From NCBI GenBank assembly GCA_015548865.1, contig JADMXW010000021.1, positions 35,273 through 99,272 of the forward strand: DNA of 64,000 nucleotides, given 5' to 3'. Position 1 is the first letter of the stretch, and each line of letters begins with the position of its first letter. This document shows, in pieces, positions 29,070 to 40,811 of the stretch. The stretch comes from Serratia marcescens (GTDB lineage: Bacteria > Pseudomonadota > Gammaproteobacteria > Enterobacterales > Enterobacteriaceae). The translations under genes were made by a program, and so were the position numbers. Under the pieces are notes generated by a model. It saw only the letters and a program-made list of their open reading frames with translations. It did no database searches and was not told the DNA's origin.

Positions 29070-30080
29070 ATGTGTATAGGTGGAATAAGTCTGGATGATC
29101 AATTTTACTTCACTACCCCTTACCAGCTTGTAAATGAAAGCCGGACTTCGGCCTCCACACGGATACCCTCTCAGCTAAACCCCTGTACAAAGGCCTGGGC
29201 CGAAAAACTATGCCATATTGGTAACACCAATAATGAATTCACCCGAAAGAAATGGGAAAGCTACCCCGCATTGCTGGATGCAATTGTTAAATCAGACCAC
29301 TCTAAACATTTCATAAATGACGAGAGTACTTACACCAACATTCTACTATGTCAGCAAAAAATTAGCGAAATTGGCCTTTGTGTTATAGGAGAAATCTTAG
29401 CACTGCCTGATAATAGTTCTGCATTCAAGAATCTCTCGCCTGAGTTAAGAGAAAAAATAAAAGATATTCAGGCAATAACGGATCTGGTCTTTAATACGCT
29501 GTTAGACATAAAGAAGAGCGATAGAATCATTAATGGTGGAGCACCACAAAAAGGCTCTTTATCAACACGCACTATCGTGGGGATTGTCTTGTCAAGTGTA
29601 GGGATAATACTTGCAAGCCTTGCATTTTTAATCCCGTTAGCTTTTCCTGCACTGGCTGTCCCTGCATTATTGAATACCCTCGGCGGATTAAGATTACTGC
29701 TTTCAGGTACTGAATTTACCATAAACATTTACGATGTAATCAATAAGCGCACGTATGACTCCACTGACGCAGAAAAGAATGAATTCATCGATGCCCTTTC
29801 AACATTACACGACTACCTAAACGAGATTAAATACATTGGAATGACCACTTTTACAGCAGGGAAATCAACATCATTGAATGACCACAAAGCACTTCCCCCC
29901 GAGACAAAAGAGCAACACGATATGCTTCAGCAGGAAATACGGCAGATGCAGATTACACTGCAGCAACTACGAAAAGAAATCGAAGACTTAAAATACAAAG
30001 ATAATATGCCCTCAGCCTCTTCTTCGCTTACGAAAGCTACACCTTATAACGCATTGGCCCCCTTTGGTATTGCTACTTAG
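29070..30080 (+). CDS. Unrecognised protein with membrane hairpin and C-terminal coiled coil
   Basis: I do not recognise this 336-residue protein. AGGAGG seven bases before the ATG marks a real start. The first 60 residues are polar and rich in Ser, Thr and Asn, without a signal peptide. A 45-residue hydrophobic block at 167-211 (IVGIVLSSVGIILASLAFLI and following PLAFPALAVPALL) looks like two membrane helices with a turn. Residues 279-310 form a charged heptad coil (EQHDMLQQEIRQMQITLQQL). The plan recalls T3SS translocators and membrane-inserted effectors, a resemblance of layout only. It is AT-richer than its neighbours and interrupts the rof-tilS neighbourhood of E. coli, so it was probably acquired. 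Confidence 0.72.
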   Translation: MCIGGISLDDQFYFTTPYQLVNESRTSASTRIPSQLNPCTKAWAEKLCHIGNTNNEFTRKKWESYPALLDAIVKSDHSKHFINDESTYTNILLCQQKISEIGLCVIGEILALPDNSSAFKNLSPELREKIKDIQAITDLVFNTLLDIKKSDRIINGGAPQKGSLSTRTIVGIVLSSVGIILASLAFLIPLAFPALAVPALLNTLGGLRLLLSGTEFTINIYDVINKRTYDSTDAEKNEFIDALSTLHDYLNEIKYIGMTTFTAGKSTSLNDHKALPPETKEQHDMLQQEIRQMQITLQQLRKEIEDLKYKDNMPSASSSLTKATPYNALAPFGIAT

Positions 30081-30099
30081 GACATCAGAAAAATTGCGG

Positions 30100-30220
30100 A
30101 TATCCCCCACATAATTCGAATTGCATGAAGGTGGCAAGCGACCTCATTAGAGGTGAGTCCCAAGGATGGGTCGAATAGCGAATACAGCAACGCACATGCA
30201 CTTGATGAATGACGAGTATG
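30100..30220. repeat. Decayed ERIC-like repeat
   Basis: The left end TATCCCCCACATAATTCGAA and the right end GATGAATGACGAGTATG correspond to the two ends of the ERIC-type repeats at 41408, 48466 and 50319. The middle is poorly conserved. It sits between the orphan gene and tilS. Confidence 0.55.
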
Positions 30221-30237
30221 AATACCCTTCATCAGCG

Positions 30238-31566
30238 CTACGCCATATGCCATACCACCTGCCATGAAGCGGCATCATTCTGAGCCTCTCCTTCTCTCAT
30301 CACAAAGACGCCAATAGCCGCGATCGGCTGTTCGTTATAATACAGAATAGGAATTTGTTCGCGCATCCAGGGAGGAATCGCATATTCCTGCCACAGTTTT
30401 TTCGCTGAGCGACTCCCGCTTCGCCCAACAATATGCAGTTTCCCTTTTAAGCCAAAACGCACACTGACCTGCTCATCGGGATGCGGGCGTCGGATACGCA
30501 TTCCTTGTTCGGACAACAGCAGAGAACCAAGTTGCTGCGGAAGTGTCAGTGCGCCCTCCTCAGGCTGCCAGGGTAAGACAAGCCCGACGACATTTGCGCA
30601 TAAAGCAATGCAGTATAAGCGCTGACGAAAGCGGCGAATCTGCACTTTACCCAATTGTAATAGCGGTTCTGCATCCCGCCGACTAAGTGCTACATCCTGC
30701 CACAGATGCAACAGTTGTTCGCGCGAAGGCATAGTCACACCATGCACTTTCAACCAGCGTCGCAATAGAGCAAAACGGTGCGATTCACTCAGGGGGATCA
30801 AAGCATCAATCGCCAATGCCCCCTCGGTATCACATGCAGAATGCAGCGATGCTGCCAGCAGTTCATCCAATAATTGTTCCTGCTCAGCGCACAGCCGTGC
30901 GCTGCGCGCTACCGCGTCAGGAAATGACGGCCAGCGCTGTTTTAGTAACGGTAACACCTGCAAACGGAGAAAGTTACGATCGTAGCGATCGTCTTGATTG
31001 CTTTCATCCTCAACCCACGTTAGCTGGTAATGGCGCGCATAGCCCTCAAGTTGAGTACGCGGGATACCCAACAGCGGGCGTTTTAACTGATGACCGCCCA
31101 ATGACCCCGTGGAGCCCATGGATGAAAGTCCGGCGGGCCCGCTGCCACGTTTGAGCGCCAACAAGAAAGTTTCACTCTGATCGTCGAGATGCTGTGCGGT
31201 AAGCAGCACCTCTTCAGGCAGCAGATGTACGCGTAGCGCCTGATAGCGCGCATCACGCGCCGCTGCTTCAACTCCGTGCTCACGCGCATCCACCCTGACC
31301 GGCAGCACTGAACAGAGAATTCCCCATTGCTGACAGGTATCTACACAGTGTTGTGCCCAACTATCCGCATGAGAACTCAAGCCGTGATGAACATAGGCAG
31401 CTCGCACGGTGAGATCTGAGCGTTGCCGCATCAATTGATACACCATATGGAGCAACACGCTGGAATCCAGCCCACCACTATAAGCAACCAGCACACGCTT
31501 ACAACCGGAGAGCTGCATTGCTATATTTTTGAGTAACGTTGCCAAGAATGCCGGTTCACTGCTCAT
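30238..31566 (-). CDS. tilS: tRNA(Ile)-lysidine synthase
   Basis: TilS attaches lysine to C34 of the CAU-anticodon tRNA(Ile) using ATP, changing it to read AUA. The PP-loop SGGLDS is at residues 30-35 of the 442-residue protein; E. coli TilS has 432. DQSETFLLALKRGSG and the WVEDESNQDDRYDRNFLR block follow. The C-terminal domain includes RRPHPDEQVSVRF and LWQEYAIPPWMREQIP. The ATG at 31566 overlaps the end of yaeR by 11 bases and has GGAG five bases upstream; the frame opens further upstream but without support. Confidence 0.96.
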   Translation of the reverse strand: MSSEPAFLATLLKNIAMQLSGCKRVLVAYSGGLDSSVLLHMVYQLMRQRSDLTVRAAYVHHGLSSHADSWAQHCVDTCQQWGILCSVLPVRVDAREHGVEAAARDARYQALRVHLLPEEVLLTAQHLDDQSETFLLALKRGSGPAGLSSMGSTGSLGGHQLKRPLLGIPRTQLEGYARHYQLTWVEDESNQDDRYDRNFLRLQVLPLLKQRWPSFPDAVARSARLCAEQEQLLDELLAASLHSACDTEGALAIDALIPLSESHRFALLRRWLKVHGVTMPSREQLLHLWQDVALSRRDAEPLLQLGKVQIRRFRQRLYCIALCANVVGLVLPWQPEEGALTLPQQLGSLLLSEQGMRIRRPHPDEQVSVRFGLKGKLHIVGRSGSRSAKKLWQEYAIPPWMREQIPILYYNEQPIAAIGVFVMREGEAQNDAASWQVVWHMA

Positions 31567-31945
31567 AAAGCTCCAACGGTAATCCATCAGGATCACGAAA
31601 GAAGGTGAAGCGGCGTTGGGTAAATTCATCCACACGAATCGGTTCATATGCGACGCCCGCGCGCTGCAAGGATACCAGCGCCTCATCAATATTCACCACG
31701 GCAAAAGCGAGATGGCGCAATCCGCACGCTTCTGGCAGGCTTGGCCTCGGTGGTGGAGAGGGGAACGAGAACAGTTCGATAACGTAATGTCCGTTTAACG
31801 CCAGATCGCCTTTCCATGAATCGCGCTCTGCCCGATAAGTTTCTGCTAACAGCTCAAATCCGAGCACATCACAATAGAATGCCCTACTACGCGCGTAGTC
31901 AGAAGCAATAATGGCAATGTGGTGAATGGCAGTTAAAACCAGCAT
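31556..31945 (-). CDS. yaeR: VOC family metalloprotein YaeR
   Basis: The 129-residue protein equals E. coli YaeR in length and nearly in sequence: HHIAIIASDYARSRAFYCDV, DSWKGDLALNGHYVIELFSF, CGLRHLAFAV and the ending DPDGLPLELYEQ. Vicinal-oxygen-chelate proteins bind a divalent metal through two His and two Glu, all visible here (H8/H9, E56, H76, E126 approximately). A glyoxalase-like role is suggested, not proven. Translationally coupled to tilS. In E. coli ldcC separates it from accA; here it is absent. Confidence 0.93.
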   Translation of the reverse strand: MLVLTAIHHIAIIASDYARSRAFYCDVLGFELLAETYRAERDSWKGDLALNGHYVIELFSFPSPPPRPSLPEACGLRHLAFAVVNIDEALVSLQRAGVAYEPIRVDEFTQRRFTFFRDPDGLPLELYEQ

Positions 31946-31994
31946 TCGTGCTCCCCGTGTTAATCAGACGATGGTGGGAATAGTCGCATAATAG

Positions 31995-32028
31995 CAAAAA
32001 GTCCGCTTCCTTGCGGAAAGCGGACTTT
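31995..32028 (-). terminator. accA terminator
   Basis: AAAGTCCGCTTTCC, four bases, GGAAGCGGACTTT read leftward, ending in TTTTT. It closes the long envelope operon 23 bases after accA. Confidence 0.85.
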
Positions 32029-32050
32029 AGTCAGCGAGATACTACTGTGA

Positions 32051-33010
32051 TCAGCAGTAGCCGTAATTCATTAAACGGTGATAACGGCGATCCAGCAACG
32101 CTTCTTTATCTAATTCATCCAGCTCGCGCAAGTCTGATAGCAGTTGTGCTTTCAGCGACGCCGCCATGGTTTCCACATCACGGTGTGCAGAACCCAGCGG
32201 CTCAGGGACGATGGAATCAATAAGATTCAGCTCTTTAAGACGCGGGGCGATTATCCCCATCGCTTCCGCCGCCAGCGGCGCTTTATCTGCACTCTTCCAC
32301 AGAATAGATGCACAGCCCTCCGGTGAAATCACGGAATAGGTGCTGTATTGCAGCATGTTGACTTTATCGCCCACGCCGATCGCCAATGCACCACCAGAAC
32401 CCCCCTCACCGATCACGGTGCAGACAATTGGCACGCTCAGTCCGGACATCTCGCGCAAGTTACGCGCAATAGCTTCTGATTGTCCACGCTCTTCAGCACC
32501 AACGCCAGGATACGCCCCAGGGGTGTCGATAAAGGTGATGATCGGCAGATTAAAACGCTCTGCCATTTCCATCAGGCGCAGCGCTTTACGATATCCTTCC
32601 GGTGCAGGCATACCAAAGTTGCGACGAATTTTCTCTTTGGTTTCACGTCCTTTCTGGTGGCCAATGACCATCACCGGACGCCCATCCAAACGCGCGATGC
32701 CGCCTACAATCGCTTTATCATCAGCATAAGCGCGATCGCCCGCCAATTCATCAAAGTCAGTAAAAATACGGCTGACATAATCCAACGTGTAAGGGCGTTG
32801 CGGATGGCGTGCCAATTGTGCAATCTGCCAAGCACCCAGATCGGCAAAAATCTTCCGCGTCAGTTCAACGCTTTTTTCCCGCAGTCGCTGGATCTCTTCG
32901 TCCAGATTAATATCCAATTTTTCATCTTGACGGCTGACTGAGGTCAGCGAGTCAATTTTCGCTTCCAACTCTGCAATCGGCTGCTCAAAATCAAGAAAAT
33001 TCAGACTCAT
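32051..33010 (-). CDS. accA: Acetyl-CoA carboxylase carboxyltransferase subunit alpha
   Basis: With AccD this 319-residue subunit transfers the carboxyl group from biotin to acetyl-CoA, the first committed step of fatty acid synthesis. It starts [20 protein letters not shown] and has the E. coli length. The crotonase-fold oxyanion loops are visible in [19 protein letters not shown] and [14 protein letters not shown]. It lies 12 bases downstream of dnaE in the same transcript, linking lipid synthesis with replication and lipid A genes as in E. coli. Confidence 0.98.
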   Translation of the reverse strand: MSLNFLDFEQPIAELEAKIDSLTSVSRQDEKLDINLDEEIQRLREKSVELTRKIFADLGAWQIAQLARHPQRPYTLDYVSRIFTDFDELAGDRAYADDKAIVGGIARLDGRPVMVIGHQKGRETKEKIRRNFGMPAPEGYRKALRLMEMAERFNLPIITFIDTPGAYPGVGAEERGQSEAIARNLREMSGLSVPIVCTVIGEGGSGGALAIGVGDKVNMLQYSTYSVISPEGCASILWKSADKAPLAAEAMGIIAPRLKELNLIDSIVPEPLGSAHRDVETMAASLKAQLLSDLRELDELDKEALLDRRYHRLMNYGYC

Positions 33011-33022
33011 AGTGTTCCTATT

Positions 33023-36000
33023 TTAGTCAAATTCCAGTTCCACCTGGGTATTCCCCAGCAGCGTGCGCAAATCATTTAGCAGCACATCGGTTGGCGTCAC
33101 ACGCCATGCTGCGCCAAAACGTAATCGGGCGCAGGCATCCTCCCGCTGGTAGTAAAGGTGTACCGGGATCGTCCCCGATCGATGAGGTTCCAACGATTGG
33201 CGGAGACGGTTTAATAGCTGGTCATCAATTTGCCTGTCAGTGAGCGAGATAGCAAGCCCGCGCGCATATTTTTCACGTGCTTCACTGATATCCATGACCT
33301 CGCGGGCCATCATTTTAAGGCCCCCGCTAAAGTCATCAAAGCTGACCTGTCCACTAACAATTAAAATCCGGTCTTTTTCAAGGAGATGCTGATACTTATC
33401 CAACGCCTCAGTAAACAGCATCACTTCCAAACGCCCGGAACGATCGTCTAGCGTACACACGCCAATGCGATTGCCTCGCTTGGTGACCATTACGCGAGCA
33501 GCCAGCACCAGACCGACCGCCGTTGTTACTTTGCCCCGATCCGTCGGGTGCATGTCCTTTAAACGCAAGCCAGCAGCATAGCGCTCAATTTCCTTAAGAT
33601 ACTGAGTGATCGGGTGACCCGTCAGATAAAGCCCTAGCGTCTCTCGCTCACCGTCCAACACCACTTGCTCCGGCCAGGGAGCAACCGTGCTGTAGGACTG
33701 TTCTACCTGTTCCGGTGCTTCTGCCAGCACGCCAAACATATCTGCCTGACCGATGGCCTCAGCCTTGGCATGCTGATCTGCGGCTTTCAACGCATCGTTG
33801 AGTGAATTCATCAACGCTGCACGATGCGGCCCCAGCCGATCAAACGCACCGGACATAATCAGTTTTTCCAGCACACGGCGATTCAGCTTCTTGATATCAG
33901 TGCGGGCACACAGATCGAACAGCTCACGGAAATACCCACCCTGATTTCGCGCATCAATTATCGCTTCTATCGGCCCTTCACCAACGCCTTTGATCGCACC
34001 AATGCCATAGACAATTTCACCGTCATCATTAACATGAAAATGATACAGTCCACTGTTAATGTCTGGCGGCAAGATTTTTAGCCCCATACGCCAACATTCA
34101 TCCACCAGCCCGACCACCTTGTCGGTATTATCCATATCCGCCGTCATCACCGCCGCCATGAACTCGGCGGGATAGTGGGCCTTAAGCCACAGCGTCTGAT
34201 ACGACACTAATGCGTAAGCGGCTGAGTGCGATTTGTTAAAGCCATACCCAGCAAATTTTTCTACCAGATCGAAGATCTTCATTGACAGCTCACCGTCAAC
34301 GCCCATCTTCTTCGCGCCATCTTCAAACACTGAGCGCTGTTTGGCCATCTCTTCAGGTTTTTTCTTACCCATGGCGCGGCGTAGCATGTCCGCACCGCCC
34401 AGCGTATACCCAGAAAGTACCTGGGCTATCTGCATCACCTGTTCCTGATAAAGGATGATACCATAGGTAGGTTCCAGCACTGGCTTCAGTGATTCATGCT
34501 GCCACTGAATATCAGGATAGGAAATTTCTTCACGTCCGTGCTTACGGTCAATAAAGTTATCCACCATCCCCGACTGCAATGGGCCAGGGCGAAACAGCGC
34601 CACCAGCGCGATCATGTCTTCAAAGCAGTCCGGCTTCAATCGTTTAATCAGGTCCTTCATGCCGCGCGATTCAAGCTGGAATACCGCTGTTGTTTCCGAG
34701 CGTTGCAGCATATCGAAACTTTTTTTATCGTCGAGCGGAATAGCCGCGATATCAATCGGCTCCTGACCCTGTTTGGCTCGACGGGCGTTAATCATCTCCA
34801 GCGCCCAATCGATGATCGTGAGCGTACGTAGCCCCAAGAAGTCAAATTTGACCAGCCCGGCATATTCCACATCGTTCTTGTCAAACTGGGTAACCGGGTG
34901 GTTCCCTTCCGAATCGCAATACAGTGGCGCAAAGTCCGTTATTTTGGTCGGTGAAATGACCACGCCGCCCGCGTGTTTACCGGCGTTGCGGGTTACCCCT
35001 TCCAGTTTGCGCGCCATGTCGATAAGCGCTTTGACTTCTTCGTCCGCGTCGTAAATTTCCTGTAGCTGCGGTTCAGCAAGAAACGCTTTTTCCAGCGTCA
35101 TCCCCGGATCTGGCGGTACCAATTTGGAGATCCTGTCGACAAAGCCGTAAGGGTGCCCGAGCACGCGGCCCACGTCACGAATTACCGCTTTGGCCGCCAT
35201 GGTACCAAACGTGATGATCTGCGATACCGCATCACGCCCATACATATCAGCAACGTGATCGATAACCCTATCGCGCTTCTCCATACAGAAGTCAACGTCA
35301 AAGTCGGGCATCGACACACGTTCCGGGTTGAGGAAGCGTTCGAACAGCAGGTCAAACTCAAGGGGGTCAAGATCGGTAATTTTCAATGAATAGGCGACTA
35401 GAGAGCCAGCACCTGACCCACGCCCCGGCCCCACCGGAACATCATTGTCTTTTGACCACTGGATAAACTCCATTACGATCAGGAAGTAGCCAGGGAAACC
35501 CATCTGGTTGATAACGTTAAGTTCTATTTCCAGACGCTCATCATATTCGGGGCGACGCTGCTTACGTACCTCTTCGTCAGGAAACAAGAAAGCCAGTCGC
35601 TCTTCCAACCCTTCACGAGCACGTTTAACCAGAAAATCCTCGGTGGACATATCACCGGTCGGGAACTGGGGCAGAAAATATTCCCCCAGACGGATAGTGA
35701 CGTTGCAGCGTTTGGCAATCTCTACGCTGTTAGCCAGCGCTTCCGGGATATCAGCAAACAGTTCACACATCTCGTCTTCACTGCGCATGTATTGCTGAGC
35801 ACTGTAATTACGCGGACGCTTTGCGTCATCCAACGTATAACCATCATGAATGGCAACTCGAATCTCATGCGCATCGAAATCCTCGGCACTGATAAATCGC
35901 ACGTCGTTGGTGGCCACCACCGGCAGATGATGTTTAATGGCTAATTCAATTGCCGCATGAAGATAGCTCTCTTCATCTGGACGACCTGTACGAATCAGTT

Positions 36001-36505
36001 CCAGATAATAGCGGCCCGGAAAATGTTCCTGATAAAAAGCCAGGCTTTGCTCCACCAACGCCTGATTACCGCGCAGGATAAACTTACCCACGTCGCCATG
36101 ACGTGCGCCAGAAATCAGCAGTAACCCTTTACCGTACTCGATCAGCCAATCGCGATCGATGGTTGGTCCTTCAGCACCATAACCACGTTGGTAAGCATGG
36201 GAGATCAACAGAGTGAGGTTTTGATAACCCTCGTTGTTCATAGCGAGGATCGTTAGTTGCGCAAGCTCATCACCCAACGTATCGCTGGCGACCAAAACAT
36301 CCGCACCAACGATGGGTTTAATCCCCGCACCGTGTGCGCCGCCATAAAATTTCACCAGTCCGCACAGGTTGGTAAAATCCGTGATAGCCAGGGCTGGCAT
36401 GCCCAGCGCGGCCGCCTTTTTTACCAGCGGCCCAACTTTTGCCAACCCATCGATCATGGAATAGTCACTGTGCACACGCAGATGGACAAAACGTGGTTCG
36501 GCCAT
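33023..36505 (-). CDS. dnaE: DNA polymerase III alpha subunit
   Basis: This 1160-residue replicative polymerase has the E. coli length. The PHP domain starts at [20 protein letters not shown]. The palm has the catalytic aspartates in [14 protein letters not shown] near residue 400 and a third Asp near 555 in [16 protein letters not shown]. The finger region carries [18 protein letters not shown], followed by the OB fold and C-terminal tau-binding region. Codon use is core-like and the frame is intact. Between rnhB and accA. Confidence 0.99.
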   Translation of the reverse strand: MAEPRFVHLRVHSDYSMIDGLAKVGPLVKKAAALGMPALAITDFTNLCGLVKFYGGAHGAGIKPIVGADVLVASDTLGDELAQLTILAMNNEGYQNLTLLISHAYQRGYGAEGPTIDRDWLIEYGKGLLLISGARHGDVGKFILRGNQALVEQSLAFYQEHFPGRYYLELIRTGRPDEESYLHAAIELAIKHHLPVVATNDVRFISAEDFDAHEIRVAIHDGYTLDDAKRPRNYSAQQYMRSEDEMCELFADIPEALANSVEIAKRCNVTIRLGEYFLPQFPTGDMSTEDFLVKRAREGLEERLAFLFPDEEVRKQRRPEYDERLEIELNVINQMGFPGYFLIVMEFIQWSKDNDVPVGPGRGSGAGSLVAYSLKITDLDPLEFDLLFERFLNPERVSMPDFDVDFCMEKRDRVIDHVADMYGRDAVSQIITFGTMAAKAVIRDVGRVLGHPYGFVDRISKLVPPDPGMTLEKAFLAEPQLQEIYDADEEVKALIDMARKLEGVTRNAGKHAGGVVISPTKITDFAPLYCDSEGNHPVTQFDKNDVEYAGLVKFDFLGLRTLTIIDWALEMINARRAKQGQEPIDIAAIPLDDKKSFDMLQRSETTAVFQLESRGMKDLIKRLKPDCFEDMIALVALFRPGPLQSGMVDNFIDRKHGREEISYPDIQWQHESLKPVLEPTYGIILYQEQVMQIAQVLSGYTLGGADMLRRAMGKKKPEEMAKQRSVFEDGAKKMGVDGELSMKIFDLVEKFAGYGFNKSHSAAYALVSYQTLWLKAHYPAEFMAAVMTADMDNTDKVVGLVDECWRMGLKILPPDINSGLYHFHVNDDGEIVYGIGAIKGVGEGPIEAIIDARNQGGYFRELFDLCARTDIKKLNRRVLEKLIMSGAFDRLGPHRAALMNSLNDALKAADQHAKAEAIGQADMFGVLAEAPEQVEQSYSTVAPWPEQVVLDGERETLGLYLTGHPITQYLKEIERYAAGLRLKDMHPTDRGKVTTAVGLVLAARVMVTKRGNRIGVCTLDDRSGRLEVMLFTEALDKYQHLLEKDRILIVSGQVSFDDFSGGLKMMAREVMDISEAREKYARGLAISLTDRQIDDQLLNRLRQSLEPHRSGTIPVHLYYQREDACARLRFGAAWRVTPTDVLLNDLRTLLGNTQVELEFD

Positions 36506-36589
36506 ATCCAGATCCTAGAAGTTGTCGAAAACAGCCCTCGTCACAAGCGGGGCTCCGATGTTAACGCCAGATTGCGCGCGGTGGGCAGG

Positions 36590-37186
36590 CTATGCCAGCC
36601 CCAGTACGCGTTTTACGGGTGCGAAACTGCGCCGATGAAACTCGGTTGCGCCAAAAAGAGCCAGTTTCTCAAGGTGATAAGCTGTCGGATAGCCTTTATG
36701 CTGCGCAAAGCCATATTCAGGGAATCGGGCATCAAGCTCCACCATTTCCCTATCTCGCGTGACTTTAGCGAGAATAGATGCTGCACTGATCTCAGCAACG
36801 CGGCTATCCCCCTTCACAACAGCTAATGCAGGCATGGACAACTTCGGACACCGATTACCGTCAATCAGCACGTAATCAGGCGTCAGATGCAACCCAGTCA
36901 CAGCACGCTGCATTGCCAGCATCGTTGCGTGCAGGATATTCAGTTGGTCAATTTCTTCAGGCTCGGCGCGTCCTAAACTCCATGACAGCGCTTTATCTTT
37001 TATCTCATCATAAAGCGCCAGTCGACGTTTTTCACTGAGCTGCTTTGAATCAGCCAGCCCAACAATCGGACGTTGCGGGTCCAAAATTACGGCAGCGGTG
37101 ACGACCGCGCCCACTAATGGACCACGCCCTACTTCATCTACACCAGCAATGCGCTCCGCATTCGGATAGACAAAAACATCATACAT
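36590..37186 (-). CDS. rnhB: Ribonuclease HII
   Basis: RNase HII nicks DNA at embedded ribonucleotides. The DEDD metal site is visible as Asp17-Glu18 in [13 protein letters not shown], an Asp in [11 protein letters not shown] and an Asp in [20 protein letters not shown]. Length 198 equals E. coli. Its start overlaps the end of lpxB by eight bases, so the two are coupled. Confidence 0.97.
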   Translation of the reverse strand: MYDVFVYPNAERIAGVDEVGRGPLVGAVVTAAVILDPQRPIVGLADSKQLSEKRRLALYDEIKDKALSWSLGRAEPEEIDQLNILHATMLAMQRAVTGLHLTPDYVLIDGNRCPKLSMPALAVVKGDSRVAEISAASILAKVTRDREMVELDARFPEYGFAQHKGYPTAYHLEKLALFGATEFHRRSFAPVKRVLGLA

Positions 37187-38342
37187 AGTTCACTTCACCT
37201 CGGGCTAATTCCAGCACTGCCTGTGCCGCCTGCACATCCGCATCACAACGGATCTGTTGGTGCAGCGCCAAGAAGGTCTCTTGTAGCTGTTTCACGGCGT
37301 CACCGCCTTCCAGCCAAGGTTGCAATGCCGCTGCCAGATTGTCTGGCGTGCACTCATCTTGCAACAGCTCTTTTACCAGTTCTCGCCCAGCCAGTAAATT
37401 GGGCAGCGACACCCACTGAGTTTTCACCAGTCGCTTTGCCAACCAGAATGTAAACGGCTTCATGCGATAGCCCACAACCATCGGGCATTTCGCCAGCATA
37501 CACTCCAAAGCGGCTGTGCCAGAAGCCAACAACGCCGCATCACTGGCAATCATCGCTTCACGCGCCTGTCCATCCAACAAATGCACATCCAGCTCGGGGG
37601 CGGTTTCTTGCTTGATACGTTCAAACTGTTCACGCCGCTTGGCGTTCACCAACGGCACCAACACAGCCAAATCAGGATAGCGCTGGCGTAGTATCTGTGC
37701 GCTACGAAGAAAATCTGCGCTCAGCATCTCAACCTCAGCCCCGCGACTCCCTGGGAGCAATGCCAGGCAATGACGCCCGGGCGCGATACCCAAATGCGCA
37801 CGCGCTGCCAGCTTGTCCGGCTGTAACGGCATAGCATCTGCCATCGTGTGGCCAATAAAGCGACAAGGCACGTTAAACCTGTCGTAAAACGCTTTTTCAA
37901 ACGGAAGAAACGCCAACACTAAATCGGTGGCTCGCCCAATTTTAAAAACGCGTTTCTGACGCCAGGCCCATACGGAAGGACTGACATAATGAATAGTGCG
38001 GATACCGCGCGCTTTAAGGCGGTCTTCAAGTGTAATATTAAAATCAGGTGCATCAATGCCGACAAAAACATCGGGCGCAAGCGCAGTAAAACGCTGAGTA
38101 AGATCACGACGGATCGACAACAGGCGCGGCAAACGTCCCAACACCTCAACAATGCCCATCACCGCAAGCTCTTCCATCTCATACCAGGTTTCACACCCGG
38201 CTTCCTGCATGCGAGGCCCGGCAACGCCGACAAAACGAGCGTCAGGCAACTGACTTTTCAGTGCTCGAATCAGGCCCGCACCAAGAATGTCGCCGGAGGT
38301 TTCTCCGGCGACGATACCAATCACAAGGGGACGCGTTGACAT
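37179..38342 (-). CDS. lpxB: Lipid-A-disaccharide synthase
   Basis: LpxB joins UDP-diacylglucosamine to lipid X. The 387-residue GT-B glycosyltransferase starts [20 protein letters not shown]. It shows [19 protein letters not shown] and the sugar-nucleotide region [21 protein letters not shown]. coli LpxB has 382 residues. It lies three bases after lpxA and overlaps rnhB. Confidence 0.98.
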   Translation of the reverse strand: MSTRPLVIGIVAGETSGDILGAGLIRALKSQLPDARFVGVAGPRMQEAGCETWYEMEELAVMGIVEVLGRLPRLLSIRRDLTQRFTALAPDVFVGIDAPDFNITLEDRLKARGIRTIHYVSPSVWAWRQKRVFKIGRATDLVLAFLPFEKAFYDRFNVPCRFIGHTMADAMPLQPDKLAARAHLGIAPGRHCLALLPGSRGAEVEMLSADFLRSAQILRQRYPDLAVLVPLVNAKRREQFERIKQETAPELDVHLLDGQAREAMIASDAALLASGTAALECMLAKCPMVVGYRMKPFTFWLAKRLVKTQWVSLPNLLAGRELVKELLQDECTPDNLAAALQPWLEGGDAVKQLQETFLALHQQIRCDADVQAAQAVLELARGEVNYV

Positions 38343-38345
38343 GAA

Positions 38346-39134
38346 TTACCGGATAATGCCGCGAGTCGAACGGGCAAAGAAATCAATAAACGCCTGAACT
38401 GCGGCATGATCTTTCGCCAGCGCTTCGATTTCCGGTTTAACCTCTTCCAAGGTTTTTCCGCTGCGATAGAGTAATTTGTAGGCATTACGAATCGCCTGCT
38501 GGGTCTCTTTTTCGAACCCACGGCGTTTCAGCCCTTCAATATTCAGGCCGAACGGCGTCGCATGGTTACCTTGAGCAATGACGTACGGCGGCACATCTTG
38601 TGCTACACCAGAACAGCCACCAACCATCACATGAGCACCAATAACGCAGAACTGGTGCACTGCAGTCATGCCGCCGATGATAGCAAAATCATCAACTTCG
38701 ACGTGCCCGCCCAGCGTGGCATTGTTCGCCAGAATACAGCGATTACCAATGACACAGTCATGGGCAATATGCGTGTTGATCATCAGCAGATTATCGCTGC
38801 CGACTTTAGTCAATCCACCACCCTGTTCCGTACCACGATGAATCGTGACGCTTTCACGGATACGGTTACGATCGCCGATCTCTACGCGAGTAGGTTCACC
38901 AGCGTATTTCAGATCCTGATTTACCTCACCAATGGAGGAAAATTGGTAGATCTCATTGTCACGGCCGATTTTAGTGATCCCATTTACCACAACATGGGAT
39001 TTTAATACCGTGCCTTCGCCGATCTCGACTTGAGAACCGACATAGCAGAACGGACCAATGTGTACACGAGCGCCAATAATGGCACCGTCTTCAACAATGG
39101 CGCTGGGATGAATAAAGGCGGTTTGATCAATCAC
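38346..39134 (-). CDS. lpxA: UDP-N-acetylglucosamine acyltransferase
   Basis: First enzyme of lipid A synthesis, a left-handed beta-helix trimer. Using the GTG at 39134 the length is 262, identical to E. coli, starting with [16 protein letters not shown]. The catalytic His125 is present in [14 protein letters not shown]. Hexapeptide repeats run through residues 10-190, followed by a helical tail ending ARSTRGIIR. The GTG lies four bases after the fabZ stop with AGG nine bases upstream; an in-frame ATG at 39161 would overlap fabZ and add foreign residues. Confidence 0.97.
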   Translation of the reverse strand: MIDQTAFIHPSAIVEDGAIIGARVHIGPFCYVGSQVEIGEGTVLKSHVVVNGITKIGRDNEIYQFSSIGEVNQDLKYAGEPTRVEIGDRNRIRESVTIHRGTEQGGGLTKVGSDNLLMINTHIAHDCVIGNRCILANNATLGGHVEVDDFAIIGGMTAVHQFCVIGAHVMVGGCSGVAQDVPPYVIAQGNHATPFGLNIEGLKRRGFEKETQQAIRNAYKLLYRSGKTLEEVKPEIEALAKDHAAVQAFIDFFARSTRGIIR

Positions 39135-39138
39135 GTTA

Positions 39139-39594
39139 TCAGGCCTCCCGACGACGAGCACACATCATTGACGCTTCACAAGCCACTTCGCCATCAACTT
39201 TGGCAACGCCTTTGAAACGCGCAACACCACGACGCTCTTTAATAAATTCAACTTCAAGAATCATCTGATCCCCTGGCTGCACGGGACGTTTGAATCGGGC
39301 CTCATCCACAGCCGCGAAGTAGTAGAGTTCACCCGGCTCCAGTTTACCCACGCTTTTAAATGCCAGAATACCGGTGGCTTGGGCCATGGCTTCCAGAATT
39401 AACACGCCGGGAAAAATCGGCTTCCCGGGGAAGTGCCCCTGGAAGAAGGGTTCGTTGAAAGAGACGTTTTTCACTGCACGCAGAAATTTCCCTTCTTCAA
39501 AATCCAATACGCGGTCCACCAACAAAAAAGGGAAGCGGTGCGGTAATAGTTCTAAAATCTCTTCAATATGCAGAGTATGAGTGTTAGTAGTCAA
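39139..39594 (-). CDS. fabZ: 3-hydroxyacyl-ACP dehydratase FabZ
   Basis: FabZ removes water from 3-hydroxyacyl-ACP in fatty acid elongation and competes with lpxA for the same substrate pool. This 151-residue hot-dog protein has the catalytic pair His54 ([12 protein letters not shown]) and Glu68 ([11 protein letters not shown]) at the E. coli positions. A 191-base gap separates it from lpxD. The gap holds a GGCCTGC/GCAGGCC inverted repeat at 39639-39671 and nothing else recognisable. Confidence 0.98.
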   Translation of the reverse strand: MTTNTHTLHIEEILELLPHRFPFLLVDRVLDFEEGKFLRAVKNVSFNEPFFQGHFPGKPIFPGVLILEAMAQATGILAFKSVGKLEPGELYYFAAVDEARFKRPVQPGDQMILEVEFIKERRGVARFKGVAKVDGEVACEASMMCARRREA

Positions 39595-39785
39595 AATACT
39601 CTTCCTGTCCGTAAAACTGATGCCATCAACAACACGGCCTGCGAGATCCCAAAAGGAGGATCATCTGGCAGGCCGCAAATAAGGATTTTTACACCTGCAT
39701 GGGCAGGTAATCCACGACAACCAACGCGTACAAACCGGTATCCACTCAGCCGCCTGCTACTTTTGTGGCAAGGCTGACACTGGGA

Positions 39786-40808
39786 TCAATCCTGGTTGAC
39801 TTTACGCTCAACGGCTTTCAACCGTTTACTCATATCATCAATATTCATTACCAGTGCTGCAGTTTTACGCCACGTTTTATTTGGCTGTAACGGAATTCCC
39901 GATGAGTATACGCCTGGTTCGGTGATAGGTCTCATGACCATCCCCATTCCGGTAACCGTTACCTTATCGCAAATTTCCATATGACCATTAATCACACTGG
40001 CTCCACCAATCATGCAGTAACGGCCAATTTTCAGACTGCCTGCCATGATAACGCCGCCAGCGACTGCTGTATTGTCGCCAATCACAACGTTGTGCGCAAT
40101 CTGACATTGGTTATCAATGATAACACCGTCACCAATAATGGTGTCATCCAACGCGCCCCGGTCGATAGTGGTGTTGGCGCCAATTTCGACACGATCGCCA
40201 ATACGTACTGTCCCTAACTGCGGGATTTTGACCCAATTACCACGCTCGTTAGCATAGCCAAAACCATCGGAACCAATCACAGCGCCAGATTGAATCAGAC
40301 ATTGTGCGCCCAATTCGACCCGGTGATACACCGTCACATTGGCCCAAAGACGAGAGCCTGCGCCAATCTTTGCCTGTTTACCAACAAAACAACCGGCACC
40401 AATCACCACGCCGTCGCCTAACTGCGCGCCGGACTCGATGACCGCATTCGCACCAATAGCAACGTTATGCCCCAGAACAACATCATCGGCAATGACGGCA
40501 CTGGAAGCGATATCTTGCGCGGGTTGCGGTGTGGTATCCATCAATTGCGCCATACGCGCATAGGTAAGATACGGGTTTTTTACCACCAGCGCCGCCGCCT
40601 TGCAGTATGGCAGGTCAGCTTCTGTCACCACGACGGCAGAGGCCTGCGTCGTGTTCAGTTGCTCACGATAGCGGCTGTCCGAAAGAAACGTGATTTGTCC
40701 AGAGCGCGCCGAATGCATAGAAGCAATACCGGTGATGACAATATTGCCATCACCGTGTAATTGCGCATCCAACTGTGCTGCCAAGGCGTCCAGTCGAATT
40801 GAAACCAT
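39786..40808 (-). CDS. lpxD: UDP-3-O-acylglucosamine N-acyltransferase
   Basis: LpxD adds the second acyl chain in lipid A synthesis. The 340-residue protein has an N-terminal uridine-binding domain, a left-handed helix of hexapeptide repeats (about 100-290) with the catalytic His in [14 protein letters not shown], and a C-terminal helix ending [13 protein letters not shown]. coli LpxD has 341 residues. It begins three bases after skp. Confidence 0.98.
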   Translation of the reverse strand: MVSIRLDALAAQLDAQLHGDGNIVITGIASMHSARSGQITFLSDSRYREQLNTTQASAVVVTEADLPYCKAAALVVKNPYLTYARMAQLMDTTPQPAQDIASSAVIADDVVLGHNVAIGANAVIESGAQLGDGVVIGAGCFVGKQAKIGAGSRLWANVTVYHRVELGAQCLIQSGAVIGSDGFGYANERGNWVKIPQLGTVRIGDRVEIGANTTIDRGALDDTIIGDGVIIDNQCQIAHNVVIGDNTAVAGGVIMAGSLKIGRYCMIGGASVINGHMEICDKVTVTGMGMVMRPITEPGVYSSGIPLQPNKTWRKTAALVMNIDDMSKRLKAVERKVNQD

Positions 40809-40811
40809 GAG

